From Listeria cornellensis FSL F6-0969 (GTDB lineage: Bacteria > Bacillota > Bacilli > Lactobacillales > Listeriaceae), in assembly GCF_000525855.1 (NCBI RefSeq), contig NZ_AODE01000026.1, forward strand, positions 1 to 63,183: a stretch of 63,183 nucleotides of DNA, given 5' to 3'. Of this stretch, positions 29,317 to 39,235 are shown piece after piece. The notes under the pieces were generated by a model. The model saw only the letters and a list, made by a program, of their open reading frames with translations, made no database searches and was not told the DNA's origin. Every line of letters begins with the position of its first letter. The first letter of the stretch is position 1. The position numbers and the translations under genes are program-made.

Positions 29317-32300
29317 TAGCGATCTAGCCTCCTTCTATCTCTATTTATTTGTGATCCCAGTTCATTACCAATTCGGCGTATATCATCATCATTACGAACA
29401 ATAATATTGCCAGTGAATGTAACATTTACAGATTGATCGTTGTTTGTTTCACTTGAACCTGGCGCCGGATTCGATGGCGTGCCCAAATTTGCAAATCCGG
29501 AAACGTCTGGTTGTCTAATCTTTGTCATATCCGGCATTCTTAAGCTGCTAAATACGCCGCTTTTTTCTTGCGCATTATATAGTCTAGCCTCTTCTGCTGT
29601 AAGAACACGCTCACCTTTGTGTAATTCTGAAATATACCCATCAAACGGTACATAATTTAGACCATTTTTGTTACTACCATCAGTTTTAGGTTTTCCTCCA
29701 CTACCAACATTTAAACTTATTGCAGAGGCCGCCTTTGCGGCCAAATCTCCGGCTGCCGAACCAACTGCCGCCCCAGCACTTCTTAACCCAGATGCCAATT
29801 GGTCTCCCATGTTTTGACCAGCGTTGAAGAATGAACTAAACCACCCTGTAACTGATTTGTAAGCAATATTGACGACATCCCATGCAGCTTGGCCAACCCG
29901 TCCAGTAGCACCTAGAATACCTGATACCAAATCAAGAATTAACTTTCCACCTAGTTTTATTAATTCCCAAGCCAACGCCCCTATACCTTTTAGCAACGCG
30001 AATAGAATTTTTCTTCCAGCGTCATTAATTTTTGGCATGTTTTGAATCAGTCCTTGGACTAGCTTTATTATTAATGTTAGTGCGGCAGTGATTAGTTTCG
30101 GTAAAAATTTAACCAATCCATTTATCAATGCTATTAACATCTTTACGCCTGCATCAATGATTTTTGGCAAATTTGCTATCAGAGCCTCAAATAATGTCAA
30201 AATAATTTCTAACGCCGAATCTAATAAAGAAGGTAAAATTTTTACAATTCCTTCCATCAATGCCAGTAAAATATCAATCCCGGCCTGTAAAATAACTGGT
30301 AGTAGAGGTATCAAAGCTTCAATTAAAGTTTGTATGATTTGTAATGCTGCGGTGATCAAAGACGGTAAGACCTCAACAATCCCATTTATTAAAGCCGTTA
30401 AAATAGCAACCCCGACCTGTATAAGAATGGTATAAGAGGCCCTATTGTAGAAATGAAAGTGTTGATAATATTCGTTGCAATACCGATAATCTGCGGTAGA
30501 ATCGTCGTAATTCCCGAAATAATATTAGTCAGTATTTCAGCGCCTATTTGTATCAAATTAGGTAAATGCTTCCCGATTTGAACAATAATCGAGTTGATGA
30601 TTTTTGTAGCCTGTCCTATCAATTCAGGTAAACTAGTTCCCATACCCTGTAATATTTTCTCGATCATGCTACCCCCAGCTATTATTAAACCAGGTAAGCC
30701 ACCAATGATTGCCGCAATCAAAGAAGGGATTAAATCCTTAACTTCATTTATCAACGGTTCAAACCCGCCACCACTAAATGCTGTTTGTATCGCCTTCCAA
30801 ATCGCTCCTATCTTATTTTTAAAATCCTCAAAAATAGAACCTAATGAGCTAAATACAGATTTAATCACATTGCCGAACTTCAAAATAAGGGCTGTTCCTT
30901 TACCGCCAAACGCCCCTTGTAAATATTTATCTAGATCAGCAATAGAACTAAATGATCCTGTCGCAACCTTGGCAATCGCAACAATTCCCATCCTTAGTTT
31001 ATCTATGCCTTGCAGTACTGTAATCAAGGAATTAAAAATACCGTCTGCGATAGACGGCGGGAAAATATTATGCAGTTGCTTATTAAGATTAGCTATTTCT
31101 TTTGTGTTATTCGTAAAGAAAGCTTTAATCATGCCGCCTACCACAACACCAGACTGCATTGCTTTCTGCCCTATCATTTCGAACATTTGAACCGTTGAGA
31201 TAAGCGAATTTCTAACAGCGGTCCCGAATTTCATAATGCGCGCTGTACCTTCTGCACCAAACACACCTTGAAAATATTTATCCAAATCAGCAACGGATTT
31301 AAACGAACCAGTCACTACTTTTGTAAATCCAATAACACCCATTTTCACTTTCTCGATACCTTGTAAAATAAAGATAAGCGAATTGAAAATACCATCCGCG
31401 ATGCTCTTAGGCAACATATCGTGCAGTTGCTTGCTAAACTTGCTAATATCTGAAGTATTGCCAGAAAAGAATGCTTTGATAATCCCGCCAACCGCCTTAA
31501 ACGATCCGCCTATATCTTCTAGCAAATTGTTTAGCGGTTTACCTTCTTTGTTGAAGTGCCTAAACGCTACAACAACACCCGTTATCGCAGCTGCCACTAA
31601 TAACACAGTTACCGACATTGCTGCCATACCAGTTATAAACGGCCCTATTATCATCCATGCCGCACCTAATGCTGCTTGGAAGCCAGCAATTAACCCAATA
31701 CCAATCGCCAAGGGAGATAGAAGCAAAGTTAACGCAGGGATCAACATCAAGATAGCAGCAACAAACTTAGCAATCTTCGGGTGAGCTTCATTAAATTTAA
31801 CAATCATGTCTGCCAATCGCTTAATAAAATTAAATGTTGGTACCATGACCGCAGCAAACACCTGGAACAACGGTTCAAACGCTTCTCGTATGCTCTTTTT
31901 CATACTTGCAAATGCCGTCGCATAGGCTTTGTTTGATTCCATCGCCCCTTTATGCAACGTAGAATAAAATTTTGCCGCTGTGACGGTTGCAGCTAAGGCA
32001 ACCATTGTTACTCGCATGATCCCTTGCCCAATCATCATCGTCATGTCTTGCAATTGCTTCATGTTTGCCGTAGGTCCTAGCATTTTCAAAGCTAAAACCG
32101 CGGGTTGTCCTCGCATTGCGATTTGATTCAAACCATCGGCAATGGCAAGTGCACCTTTGTTAACTTGGTACATGGGATTTTTCATACGAGTAAAGTTTTC
32201 ACTAATACGTGTCGCCTGTGTTGTTCTAACAATAATCGTCCCTACGCTTTGAATAAGTTGATTTTTCATCATTTCGTTATTCTTGATCATGTCATCCATT

Positions 32301-32705
32301 ACTTTCTTGTGAACGCGCCCCTGCGCTTCCACCTGCGACATGAATTGCTTTGAACTGCCTGAAAAGTTTTTAGCTGATTTGCCTAGTTGAAAAAAAAGCA
32401 TACTTAGAGGCAATTAGTTGATCCTTATACTTATACAATGACACTCGTTGTTCCATATATGCCTGTCTCATTTCGCCGTGCATCCGTCGTGCTTCCTCGG
32501 ATTGTCCGCGATATACTCGGCGTACAGAACGCCCGTAATACTCATAATTTTTAGCCATTTCGTTCGTATAACGACTTGAATCCTTACTAATCGTTTTCCC
32601 CATGCCCGCAAGTTCGCGCTCAATGTCCCTAGCATCATGTTTAATACCGCTTTTGTCTATTTCCGTGTCAATGATAATCTTGCCATCTGCCCCTCGTTTC
32701 GCCAT
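29316..32705 (-). CDS. Tail tape measure protein (two frameshifts)
   Basis: Three overlapping pieces form one protein of ~1,130 aa. The N-terminal piece MAKRGADGKIIIDTEIDKSG joins the next at KYAFFQLGKSAKNFSGS if the A8 run at 32390-32397 is seven. A second break near 30420-30432 (PFL to IQVGVAILTAL) needs one more base and is not at a long homopolymer. The protein contains hydrophobic segments (MLIPALTLLLSPLAIGIGLI) and a tandem amphipathic Leu/Ile repeat (GIVKILPSLLDSALEIILTL) in its C-terminal third. It sets tail length and is threaded into the host at DNA entry. Confidence 0.9.
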
Positions 32706-32736
32706 GCTCTCCCTCCTCTCTGGATGAATATATTAC

Positions 32737-33336
32737 TTATAAAAACTCTTTCTCCATCTGTTCTAATATCTGCTTCTCACGTTTTTCACGCTGGCTTTTA
32801 AGCTCGTAAAATTCTTTCATTTTGCGAATCCTTCGACGTTCTTCCTTGTTTTCTGGTCCTGACGGCACTTCACACCCGCGATACATGATTGCTTGCATGA
32901 TTGGTGTTTTTTCAGAAAGATTATTGAATAACGCAATAAATTCATCCCAACTTAAAACACCAACCTCATTTAGCAAATCAATATTGTAATCAATTAAAAA
33001 AGATGCATATATTCGCTCTGCATCTTCAAAAAAATTATATAATTCTTCGTTGTCTGCGGCACCTGTGTCAGAATCCGATTTGTTTAGCTCTTTGTAAATC
33101 AGATCGGTAATTCTAATGACATCCCGCGGCGTATGATTATATTTCTTATAATCTTTCACAAACATTCTATACATGATATAAATTTTCTGATTTTCCTTTA
33201 AAAACTTATCATCATACAGCTTTATTGCTTTAATAACATTGTCAAAAGTAATGCTGATCAGCACCTTTTCACCTTTATAGGTAACATGCCGATCAGCTTT
33301 ATTCTTTTTACTTGTCAAAGAAAACATAGTCATCAC
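32737..33336 (-). CDS. Phage Gp15 family protein, tail assembly
   Basis: 199 aa (MFSLTSKKNKADRHVTYKGE ... DVIRITDLIYKELNKSD ... NNLSEKTPIMQAIMYRGCEV). The pattern matches the Gp15 family of A118-like phages, always just 5' of the tape measure. Starts 4 nt inside the previous gene. Presumed tail assembly chaperone partner. Confidence 0.8.
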   Translation of the reverse strand: MMTMFSLTSKKNKADRHVTYKGEKVLISITFDNVIKAIKLYDDKFLKENQKIYIMYRMFVKDYKKYNHTPRDVIRITDLIYKELNKSDSDTGAADNEELYNFFEDAERIYASFLIDYNIDLLNEVGVLSWDEFIALFNNLSEKTPIMQAIMYRGCEVPSGPENKEERRRIRKMKEFYELKSQREKREKQILEQMEKEFL

Positions 33337-33719
33337 TCGCTAACTGTTTCTTCGTCATCCTCTTCCAAGTATTCCTTGAGCTTCTTATCTTCAAATTCTG
33401 CCATCCGCTCTTTAAATACTTTGAAAAGTTGCATAGCAATATTAGTACATACCATAGAGCTTTTTCCCGAATTATTATAAATTTCATCGGCTATTTTTTC
33501 ATTAAAGAATACAACAAAGGCCTCTTTTACTAATTGAATATTTTCCGTAAGCGAGCGGTTCGCTTGCTCATCCTCGGCTATTTGTTCCCATTTCATTGCT
33601 TCTTTTTCATACTCCAGTAATTTCTCGTCGGAAAAATCAACGGTGTATGTTTCATTGTAAATAATGACTTCCTCAAACGATTTCTTAGTTTCAATAGTAA
33701 TTGCCATAATAAAATTCAC
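33333..33719 (-). CDS. Tail assembly chaperone-like protein
   Basis: 128 aa. Acidic C-terminus (KKLKEYLEEDDEETVSE), starts with TIETKKSFEEVIIYNETYTV. It overlaps both neighbours by 4 nt. Its position between the major tail protein and Gp15 suggests the chaperone role that gpG/gpGT has in other siphophages. No exact family recognised. Confidence 0.6.
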   Translation of the reverse strand: MNFIMAITIETKKSFEEVIIYNETYTVDFSDEKLLEYEKEAMKWEQIAEDEQANRSLTENIQLVKEAFVVFFNEKIADEIYNNSGKSSMVCTNIAMQLFKVFKERMAEFEDKKLKEYLEEDDEETVSE

Positions 33720-34024
33720 TCCTCGATTTGATTTTCTTCCACATCATCAAAAACTTTTAAACTAACTGCTTCCAGAATTTCATGAAGATATGCCATAGTA
33801 TTTAAAACACTTTCTCCAGCTTGGTCAAACAGTTGTATAAATCCATCTTTGCCTAGCAATCTATCTACGGTAAATTTCAATATTTCTACACTTTCATTAA
33901 ACGCTTTTGCTTCGTTTAGTTTGTCATAAGTTGTAATAATCAATTTCTGATATTCTTCTTTTTCACTAGTCTTTATCTTTATGGTGTACTCTTTTTCACC
34001 AAGTTGTAGTTTTACAGTTTCCAT
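33716..34024 (-). CDS. Small tail assembly protein
   Basis: 102 aa from ATG 34024 (METVKLQLGEKEYTIKIKTS). Short beta N-terminus followed by helices (FNESVEILKFTVDRLLG). This resembles the first tail-chaperone component of A118-type phages. Placement is between the tail-tube extension and the 128-aa protein. Confidence 0.6.
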   Translation of the reverse strand: METVKLQLGEKEYTIKIKTSEKEEYQKLIITTYDKLNEAKAFNESVEILKFTVDRLLGKDGFIQLFDQAGESVLNTMAYLHEILEAVSLKVFDDVEENQIEE

Positions 34025-34046
34025 CGCTGGTATCACCTCACTTTTT

Positions 34047-35978
34047 TTACTGTAATAGCCAATCAGCTATAGTTATGACACTTGCGGTTTGATTATCTAC
34101 CTTTTGTTTCGCATACGTAGCCAATTGTTCAAACCAGTCACTGCGCCAAAACATCGTATCAACCATTTGTTCAGTTGTTCCAAGTCGATGATTCAGAAAC
34201 ACTAATGTGCTTCCTGTCTGAATAGCATAATCAATCATATTTTTAGCCATAGCTACGGTCCTATCTGGCGTCAAATTGTAAGTGCGTACAAGATAGTTAG
34301 ATACAGGTGTATTTATTTCAAGCCCAGAGGTAAGTGTGCGGCCAAATCTATACATACCTTCCGATAAAGCCAGTAATGTATCCGTATTGTAATCGCCATA
34401 GGGATAGATTGTTGCGTCATTGGCACGTGTCCAGCTGTTTGTTGTTAAATATGCTTTACACGAATCGAATTGAGTACGTTGATCAGCCTTACTTAGCGTA
34501 TTCAAATGCGGGTGATCTTTGGTGTGGTTAGCAAGGTCGTGCCCTTTTAGATTTAGAGATTTCAACTCCGCATTTGTCATAAATCTAGAATCAGTTTCAT
34601 TTATTTCTACAACACCAATACTTGCACGAAGTCCTTTACTTTCAAGGGATGTAATACCTACTTGCGCCTCCTTCCACGCATCATCAAATACGAATAGAAT
34701 ATTACCTTTATTCGCTTGAACCGAGGAAACGAGATCAAAAGAAACATCGGCTTTAGCATCAATTTTAGGTTCAACTCTAACTTGCATCGCTTTGATAGAT
34801 TGCGTGCTTGTAAATGTCCCAGTAATTTTTCCGCTTCCTAAAGCTACTGTTACTGTGTTCCAGCCCGTCACAAGTTCGTAACTGTTTATTGTGAAACTTA
34901 TGTTATTAGCTAATGTCGTATCATTCGCCAAGTAAACGATTACTTTGTCTAAGGTGGTGACATCTGCGACATACAAACGACATTCGTAGGCTGTTTTTGT
35001 AGAAACATCTATATCAAATGTTGTATTTCGCATAAACGCGATTACCTTATCCGCTGTGAGTTTTATAGATTGTATATCTTTCGTGTTAACTGTATCGGCC
35101 GATCTGCTTGTCCCTGCTCCCGACTGTAACTGCCATTTTGTAACATCTAAAAAGCTTTCCATTTCAACTAAAGTCCGTTCTGGTAATGTAGGGATTGCAG
35201 TAGTCCCCGAGTCAACCCTTACAGCTATAAGTTTCGGATAAATATTACCTACTCTCGCCTCTACTTTGACAAGTGAATTTGTAGTCACACTGGATGATAT
35301 TGTAGAGAACTGTCCACTCGCATCTGCGGTAACCGTTGTTCGATTTACATTATCAACATTAATTCGAACAATCCCATTTGCTTCTGTTGCACCAGATATT
35401 GCCTTTGTTGTTGAATTAATAGGATTAAGTACTAATTTTGGTAGTTCTGCTGTAATCGTAGTTGCCATACCAGGTATTGACGTTGGCGAATTAGGGTTGC
35501 CATCCAATGCCCGCACATCGTATTCATTTCCAGCAATAATATTAGGATTATTTAAAACATAAATCCTCAACACGCCAGCCGTGACAGTCCCCGTTAAAAG
35601 CGCCGTGGACTCCCCTTTCCTATACAACCGACAATTGGTAACGCTTGGCGAATTCACTGCTGTGCCATTCATATACGTATCGCCGAACAAAAACCTTACC
35701 ATTAACGGCCCCGGTAATAGCGTCTTTTGTGTTACTATGTTGCTTGATTCCCCCTCTGTAACTCCATTTACAGCGGATACACTCGCGGAATAATATGTGC
35801 TATAAACTAAACCAGTGACCTGCGCTGGACTAGAGCTAAACCGACGTGGTCGGGTTTCCCCGCTGATACGTAGCAAGTAAAAATCCGCTTCTTCTACTGC
35901 ATCCCACGCAAAAGTTATAGTTGTGTCTGTAGCTGCTGTAACATGGAGATTCGAGGGTGCATTAGGGCGTAGTATCAA
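34047..35978 (-). CDS. Frameshift-encoded tail protein extension: FN3/Ig-like domains plus polysaccharide deacetylase (NodB/CE4)
   Basis: 643 codons open from a TTG at 35978, with no RBS before it. The frame continues the major tail protein in +1 through CCC-TAA at 35962-35967. Residues ~4-88 are a fibronectin type III domain (APSNLHVTAATDTTITFAWD; LVYSTYYSASVSAVNG). Residues ~90-260 are Ig-like beta repeats, ~270-420 a carbohydrate-binding-like beta domain. Residues 431-643 are a NodB-type deacetylase: VFDDAW (DD at 432-433), NHTKDHPH (H485, H489), YPYGDYN, VFLNH. The usual Arg of the RxPYG motif is replaced. It likely deacetylates wall or surface glycan. Confidence 0.8.
   Translation of the reverse strand: MILRPNAPSNLHVTAATDTTITFAWDAVEEADFYLLRISGETRPRRFSSSPAQVTGLVYSTYYSASVSAVNGVTEGESSNIVTQKTLLPGPLMVRFLFGDTYMNGTAVNSPSVTNCRLYRKGESTALLTGTVTAGVLRIYVLNNPNIIAGNEYDVRALDGNPNSPTSIPGMATTITAELPKLVLNPINSTTKAISGATEANGIVRINVDNVNRTTVTADASGQFSTISSSVTTNSLVKVEARVGNIYPKLIAVRVDSGTTAIPTLPERTLVEMESFLDVTKWQLQSGAGTSRSADTVNTKDIQSIKLTADKVIAFMRNTTFDIDVSTKTAYECRLYVADVTTLDKVIVYLANDTTLANNISFTINSYELVTGWNTVTVALGSGKITGTFTSTQSIKAMQVRVEPKIDAKADVSFDLVSSVQANKGNILFVFDDAWKEAQVGITSLESKGLRASIGVVEINETDSRFMTNAELKSLNLKGHDLANHTKDHPHLNTLSKADQRTQFDSCKAYLTTNSWTRANDATIYPYGDYNTDTLLALSEGMYRFGRTLTSGLEINTPVSNYLVRTYNLTPDRTVAMAKNMIDYAIQTGSTLVFLNHRLGTTEQMVDTMFWRSDWFEQLATYAKQKVDNQTASVITIADWLLQ
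35961..35967 (-). promoter_or_regulatory. Candidate programmed +1 ribosomal frameshift site (shifty stop)
   Basis: The major tail protein ends ACG CCC TAA. Slippage of the Pro tRNA from CCC to CCT moves the ribosome to AAT GCA CCC, giving ...VVDTTP-NAPSNLHV. Listeria phage PSA and relatives make long forms of structural proteins by +1 frameshifting at sites of this kind. No homopolymer run is involved, so this is unlike the error-type breaks elsewhere in the window. Confidence 0.7.
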
Positions 35979-36438
35979 CTACTGGTTCTGTAGCACTATC
36001 AATCTTTTCTGGCATACCGTTGAAATGACATTCGAATGAGCATTCGCCTTTAGCGTTTGCATCACCGCCTGGTGGTTTGATATTCACAAGCGAGCCGTTA
36101 CCTTTAAGACCTTTTTTCTTTGGATTGATAATATAAAATTCTCCTGTACGCTTGGTGAGGTCTGTATCAGCCGTATCAAAAACAAAATTCTGGAATGGAT
36201 CATTATATTCACGATCCGCATCCATCGGGTAAGTTTTTTGCTGTCCTGTAACCGTAGAAGTAGAGCCACCTTCATCATCATAGTATGCAGTTTGGTCCAC
36301 TTCTTCGTTATTATCGGGGTCAATACTTTTTATCCCGCTACCAATTCGTAACCATCCATCATCAGTAATTGCAGCCCCGCTTGTAGGGTTCCAGAATAAG
36401 CGATAATTATGTTGTAATAGAAATGCTTTTTCAGCCAT
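35962..36438 (-). CDS. tsh: Major tail tube protein (short form)
   Basis: 158 aa: MAEKAFLLQHNYRLFWNPTS, DGWLRIGSGIKSIDPDNNEE, TYPMDADREYNDPFQNFVFD, GEFYIINPKKKGLKGNGSLV and GECSFECHFNGMPEKID. It matches phage major tail proteins of the A118/PSA type, which polymerise into the tail tube. RBS AGGAGG. See the frameshift site for the long form. Confidence 0.85.
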   Translation of the reverse strand: MAEKAFLLQHNYRLFWNPTSGAAITDDGWLRIGSGIKSIDPDNNEEVDQTAYYDDEGGSTSTVTGQQKTYPMDADREYNDPFQNFVFDTADTDLTKRTGEFYIINPKKKGLKGNGSLVNIKPPGGDANAKGECSFECHFNGMPEKIDSATEPVVDTTP

Positions 36439-36450
36439 GTTATTTCCTCC

Positions 36451-36852
36451 TTAGTTTTTACTTAGCTCCGCTTGAAACATTGCGGACCACATAAATAAAT
36501 TTTTATCAGTTTTGCCGATTTCTGTAGGTTCGGTGTATATTTCACATCCGACCAACGAAAAAGAACCATCGTCTGGCACTAATTCGCCATTGGATAGTTC
36601 TAACGATTCTGTTATATCTTCTATTGTGTTCATAGCCGTTAACCGGCTTTCGTGTTGCACAATGATTTGAAACGAAAAATCTTTTAATCTAGACCTATCA
36701 AAATATCGTTGCCCAGGTGGGGATGGCGTAAACCGAAAAATAATATCCTGATTTTCTATGTCTAAATCACTCAACCGTAGTTCGCTAAACATCGTTATAC
36801 TGGCATTTAAATGTGCGTCAATAGCATCAAAGAATGATTCTCTTAAGCTCAT
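36451..36852 (-). CDS. Tail terminator / minor capsid protein 3-like
   Basis: 133 aa from ATG 36852 (MSLRESFFDAIDAHLNASIT), which overlaps the previous stop. The core IIVQHESRLTAMNTIEDITE ... LVGCEIYTEPTEIGKTDKNL fits the neck/tail-terminator position directly 5' of the major tail protein. Confidence 0.7.
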   Translation of the reverse strand: MSLRESFFDAIDAHLNASITMFSELRLSDLDIENQDIIFRFTPSPPGQRYFDRSRLKDFSFQIIVQHESRLTAMNTIEDITESLELSNGELVPDDGSFSLVGCEIYTEPTEIGKTDKNLFMWSAMFQAELSKN

Positions 36853-37199
36853 ACCCGACCACCTGCCGCTACGTTGGCGACGCGCACCCAATCACTCAAA
36901 AACCTTGCTTTAGCAACTTCAAACCAGAGGCCAGAGGCATTCGGATTCTTGTCCTTGCTAAAGTTGTATTGCGGATTATAATAAATTTGACGAACATAAG
37001 GCGTAACCCATGCAAGCTCGCCCTCACCAATTTTAGAGTGTATCAGAGCACTGTCTTGTGTCGCTTTAGTATCTTCTGGTGCAAAGTAATTCGAATCTTT
37101 TAGAACCTGGTTATCTAAAGCAAATTGTGCTTTTCCCACTCGTTTATCACACGAACCAATGATATCCCCTAATTCAACTTTTATGTTAAGTTTAATCAT
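36849..37199 (-). CDS. Minor capsid protein 2-like head-tail connector
   Basis: 116 aa: GKAQFALDNQVLKDSNYFAP, EDTKATQDSALIHSKIGEGE, LAWVTPYVRQIYYNPQYNFS, then GLWFEVAKARFLSDWVRVAN. This pattern is diagnostic for the phage minor_capsid_2 family of tail-completion proteins. Confidence 0.85.
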   Translation of the reverse strand: MIKLNIKVELGDIIGSCDKRVGKAQFALDNQVLKDSNYFAPEDTKATQDSALIHSKIGEGELAWVTPYVRQIYYNPQYNFSKDKNPNASGLWFEVAKARFLSDWVRVANVAAGGRV

Positions 37200-37516
37200 T
37201 TACAATACACCTCCCAATGGTGTACCTGTGGGCTTGCCGCATAAAATGTAGAGACAGCTGCAACAATATATTCCCTGTTATCAAATATTACTTTGGACTT
37301 CTCTGCTAGTTCGAAAGCAGGTGTGGAGTTAATTCTATCAATAAAAATACGGGTATTCGATTGAATTTCATCGCCTTCTGCCGACGTAACAACTTTATTT
37401 ATAGGCTCTACACGAACACGATTAATCGGAATACCCGATTTCCATTCCTCCCCATGCTTCCCTTGCGCAATGTACTCTTGATAAGCGATATCATGAATTA
37501 ATAAGCGACGCCTCAT
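37196..37516 (-). CDS. Head completion / minor capsid protein 1-like
   Basis: 106 aa from ATG 37516 (MRRRLLIHDIAYQEYIAQGK); the longer open frame upstream is a shadow of the preceding gene. INRVRVEPINKVVTSAEGDE and NTRIFIDRINSTPAF and the C-terminus HHWEVYCK match the putative minor capsid proteins of A118-like phages. Overlaps the next gene by 4 nt. Confidence 0.8.
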   Translation of the reverse strand: MRRRLLIHDIAYQEYIAQGKHGEEWKSGIPINRVRVEPINKVVTSAEGDEIQSNTRIFIDRINSTPAFELAEKSKVIFDNREYIVAAVSTFYAASPQVHHWEVYCK

Positions 37517-37520
37517 AGGT

Positions 37521-37946
37521 CTAACCACAACAACCACCGCCACGCGAAATAATCGGGACACCCGAGTACAACAAACCGGTTGGCGCCAAAATGCCGTAAA
37601 TGCTATTTGCGAACAACACCGTTTCCCCTCCCGATTGACTCGAACCACTAGCCCCGCCACCTTCGCCATAATTACCGATATCAAAACTACCACCCGCCCC
37701 GCTGTCAACGGTTGAAGCAGTAGCACCGTTAATATCTAGGAATTCAACTTGAGAGGCTGTAGCTTCCTTTACACGATCCTGTTGGAACTCTATAAGATTG
37801 GAAAACCCTGTCTGTACAATCACATAGCGCGTGTATCTGTCGATGTCTCTGCTGGCGCGTGTAATTAAATTGCCTAATTCGGCGTTATCATCAATCGGCG
37901 TTCCTTTATAGATATTTCGGTAATAGTCTTTGTCAATGTAATCCAT
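37521..37946 (-). CDS. Head-tail connector adaptor protein
   Basis: 141 aa from MDYIDKDYYRNIYKGTPIDD. The N-terminal helices (ASRDIDRYTRYVI) resemble gp6/gp15-type adaptor proteins; the Gly/Ser-rich segment (GAGGSFDIGNYGEGGGASGS) is a flexible insert. It lies first after the capsid region, where the adaptor is expected. Confidence 0.7.
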   Translation of the reverse strand: MDYIDKDYYRNIYKGTPIDDNAELGNLITRASRDIDRYTRYVIVQTGFSNLIEFQQDRVKEATASQVEFLDINGATASTVDSGAGGSFDIGNYGEGGGASGSSQSGGETVLFANSIYGILAPTGLLYSGVPIISRGGGCCG

Positions 37947-37956
37947 TGCTATCACC

Positions 37957-38298
37957 TCATTTCGCTGTTTTATCCTCGGCCTTATCGTCCGCTTTGGTCT
38001 CTAAAGCCTTTTGCGCTTCTTCCAGCTGCTTTGTTAGCTCTTCGTTTTGTTTTTCTAATGCTTTATTAACTGCTTGCAATTCTTTCTTATCACTTTTGAG
38101 TTGATCCGCTTTAGCCTCGGCTTCTAATAGTTTCGAAACGTCAACAAGCTTATTCTCTGTCGCTCGGTGTGTTACATTGTATTTTTTCCCGCTTTTATCA
38201 AGCTCTACAACGTCGAACCCTTTTGCAAGAAAGAAATCTTGTTCGCTTTCATCAATATTTAACACTTTTGCATCTTTTTTTACAGTCACAACTGCCAT
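37957..38298 (-). CDS. Small protein after the capsid gene, coiled-coil C-terminus
   Basis: 113 aa. MAVVTVKKDAKVLNIDESEQ then a beta segment (KGFDVVELDKSGKKYNVTHR) and a long Lys/Glu-rich coiled coil (ADQLKSDKKELQAVNKALEK). A118-like phages carry a similar small gene 3' of the capsid gene; its role is not known to me. Confidence 0.65.
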   Translation of the reverse strand: MAVVTVKKDAKVLNIDESEQDFFLAKGFDVVELDKSGKKYNVTHRATENKLVDVSKLLEAEAKADQLKSDKKELQAVNKALEKQNEELTKQLEEAQKALETKADDKAEDKTAK

Positions 38299-38323
38299 GT
38301 GAATTCATCCTCTCTATTTTTTA

Positions 38324-39226
38324 TCAAACCGGTTTAATTACGAATTGAATGCCATTGGAACGTTGTTTGAAAACAATTACATCGTTGTAAAGCTGCTCAT
38401 AATACAAAAAGTTCCCTGCTGTGCTAGCTGTAGGCTCATCAAATCCAGCGAATGAATATTTTTCCGGTGCACACATAGACGGAATATAAATAAGCATCAT
38501 TTGAATTTGTTGTGCCGTTGGATCGTCAGTTGCACCATTACTAAAATTGTAAAGTGTTTTAAAACGGTCTGGCGCTACTTCCCGCAAATTAACTTCATCC
38601 AAGCGGCTTACACGAGTATCAATAGCTTGTGCACCACCTTGAACGCTAAAAGTACGAGTTAATCCATCGGCACGTTTAATGATTTTTGAAATCGCCGGAG
38701 TAACATACAACACGCGATTAGAAGGCACTGCTTCTTCGTCCATTTTTTGCATCATATCATCAAACTGGCGCAAAATATTCGCTTCAGTCAATGTCATTTC
38801 ATAGATTCCATCTGTAGCGTTTATGGCTTTCTTCTTATTAAACAAATTAGAGAACATGTATTTATCTTTTTCAGGAATCTTTTGAGTTTCGTTAAATACA
38901 CGCGTGATCTCTGTCATCGTAGTAACAAAGTTGGTTTCATCAACGTCAGATGGATCAACAAGTGTTTGCCAATAACGTTCATTTTCAAGCTGATATGTTT
39001 CCCAGTCATTGCTATAATTCGCCTCGAAACCAGTAATAACACGACGGGTGCGGTCTTTCATCCCTTCGTTAACGACCAATTTAGGCAGTTTCACTTCTTT
39101 TTGTCCGGTCCATTTAATAATGCTGTTTGCTGGACTATTCCAAAGTTCCGCTGATTGAAGCATATGGCGGAATGGTTCTTGTAACGCTTGTTGATAGTCT
39201 GTTGCATAATTTAATACTGCTGGCAT
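38324..39226 (-). CDS. cps: Major capsid protein
   Basis: 300 aa: MPAVLNYATDYQQALQEPFR, ITGFEANYSNDWETYQLENE, LYVTPAISKIIKRADGLTRT, MLIYIPSMCAPEKYSFAGFD, FLYYEQLYNDVIVFKQRSNG. HK97-fold coat protein of the A118 type, following the scaffold gene. Its 3' end (CCG GTT TGA) has no CCC shifty stop, so I see no long form for this protein. Confidence 0.9.
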   Translation of the reverse strand: MPAVLNYATDYQQALQEPFRHMLQSAELWNSPANSIIKWTGQKEVKLPKLVVNEGMKDRTRRVITGFEANYSNDWETYQLENERYWQTLVDPSDVDETNFVTTMTEITRVFNETQKIPEKDKYMFSNLFNKKKAINATDGIYEMTLTEANILRQFDDMMQKMDEEAVPSNRVLYVTPAISKIIKRADGLTRTFSVQGGAQAIDTRVSRLDEVNLREVAPDRFKTLYNFSNGATDDPTAQQIQMMLIYIPSMCAPEKYSFAGFDEPTASTAGNFLYYEQLYNDVIVFKQRSNGIQFVIKPV

Positions 39227-39235
39227 TTTAGTTTC

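Noticed and set aside
34047-35978. Deacetylase frame as an independent gene
   Set aside because: The TTG start has no RBS and lies inside the tail protein gene; the frameshift explanation fits better, though not proven.
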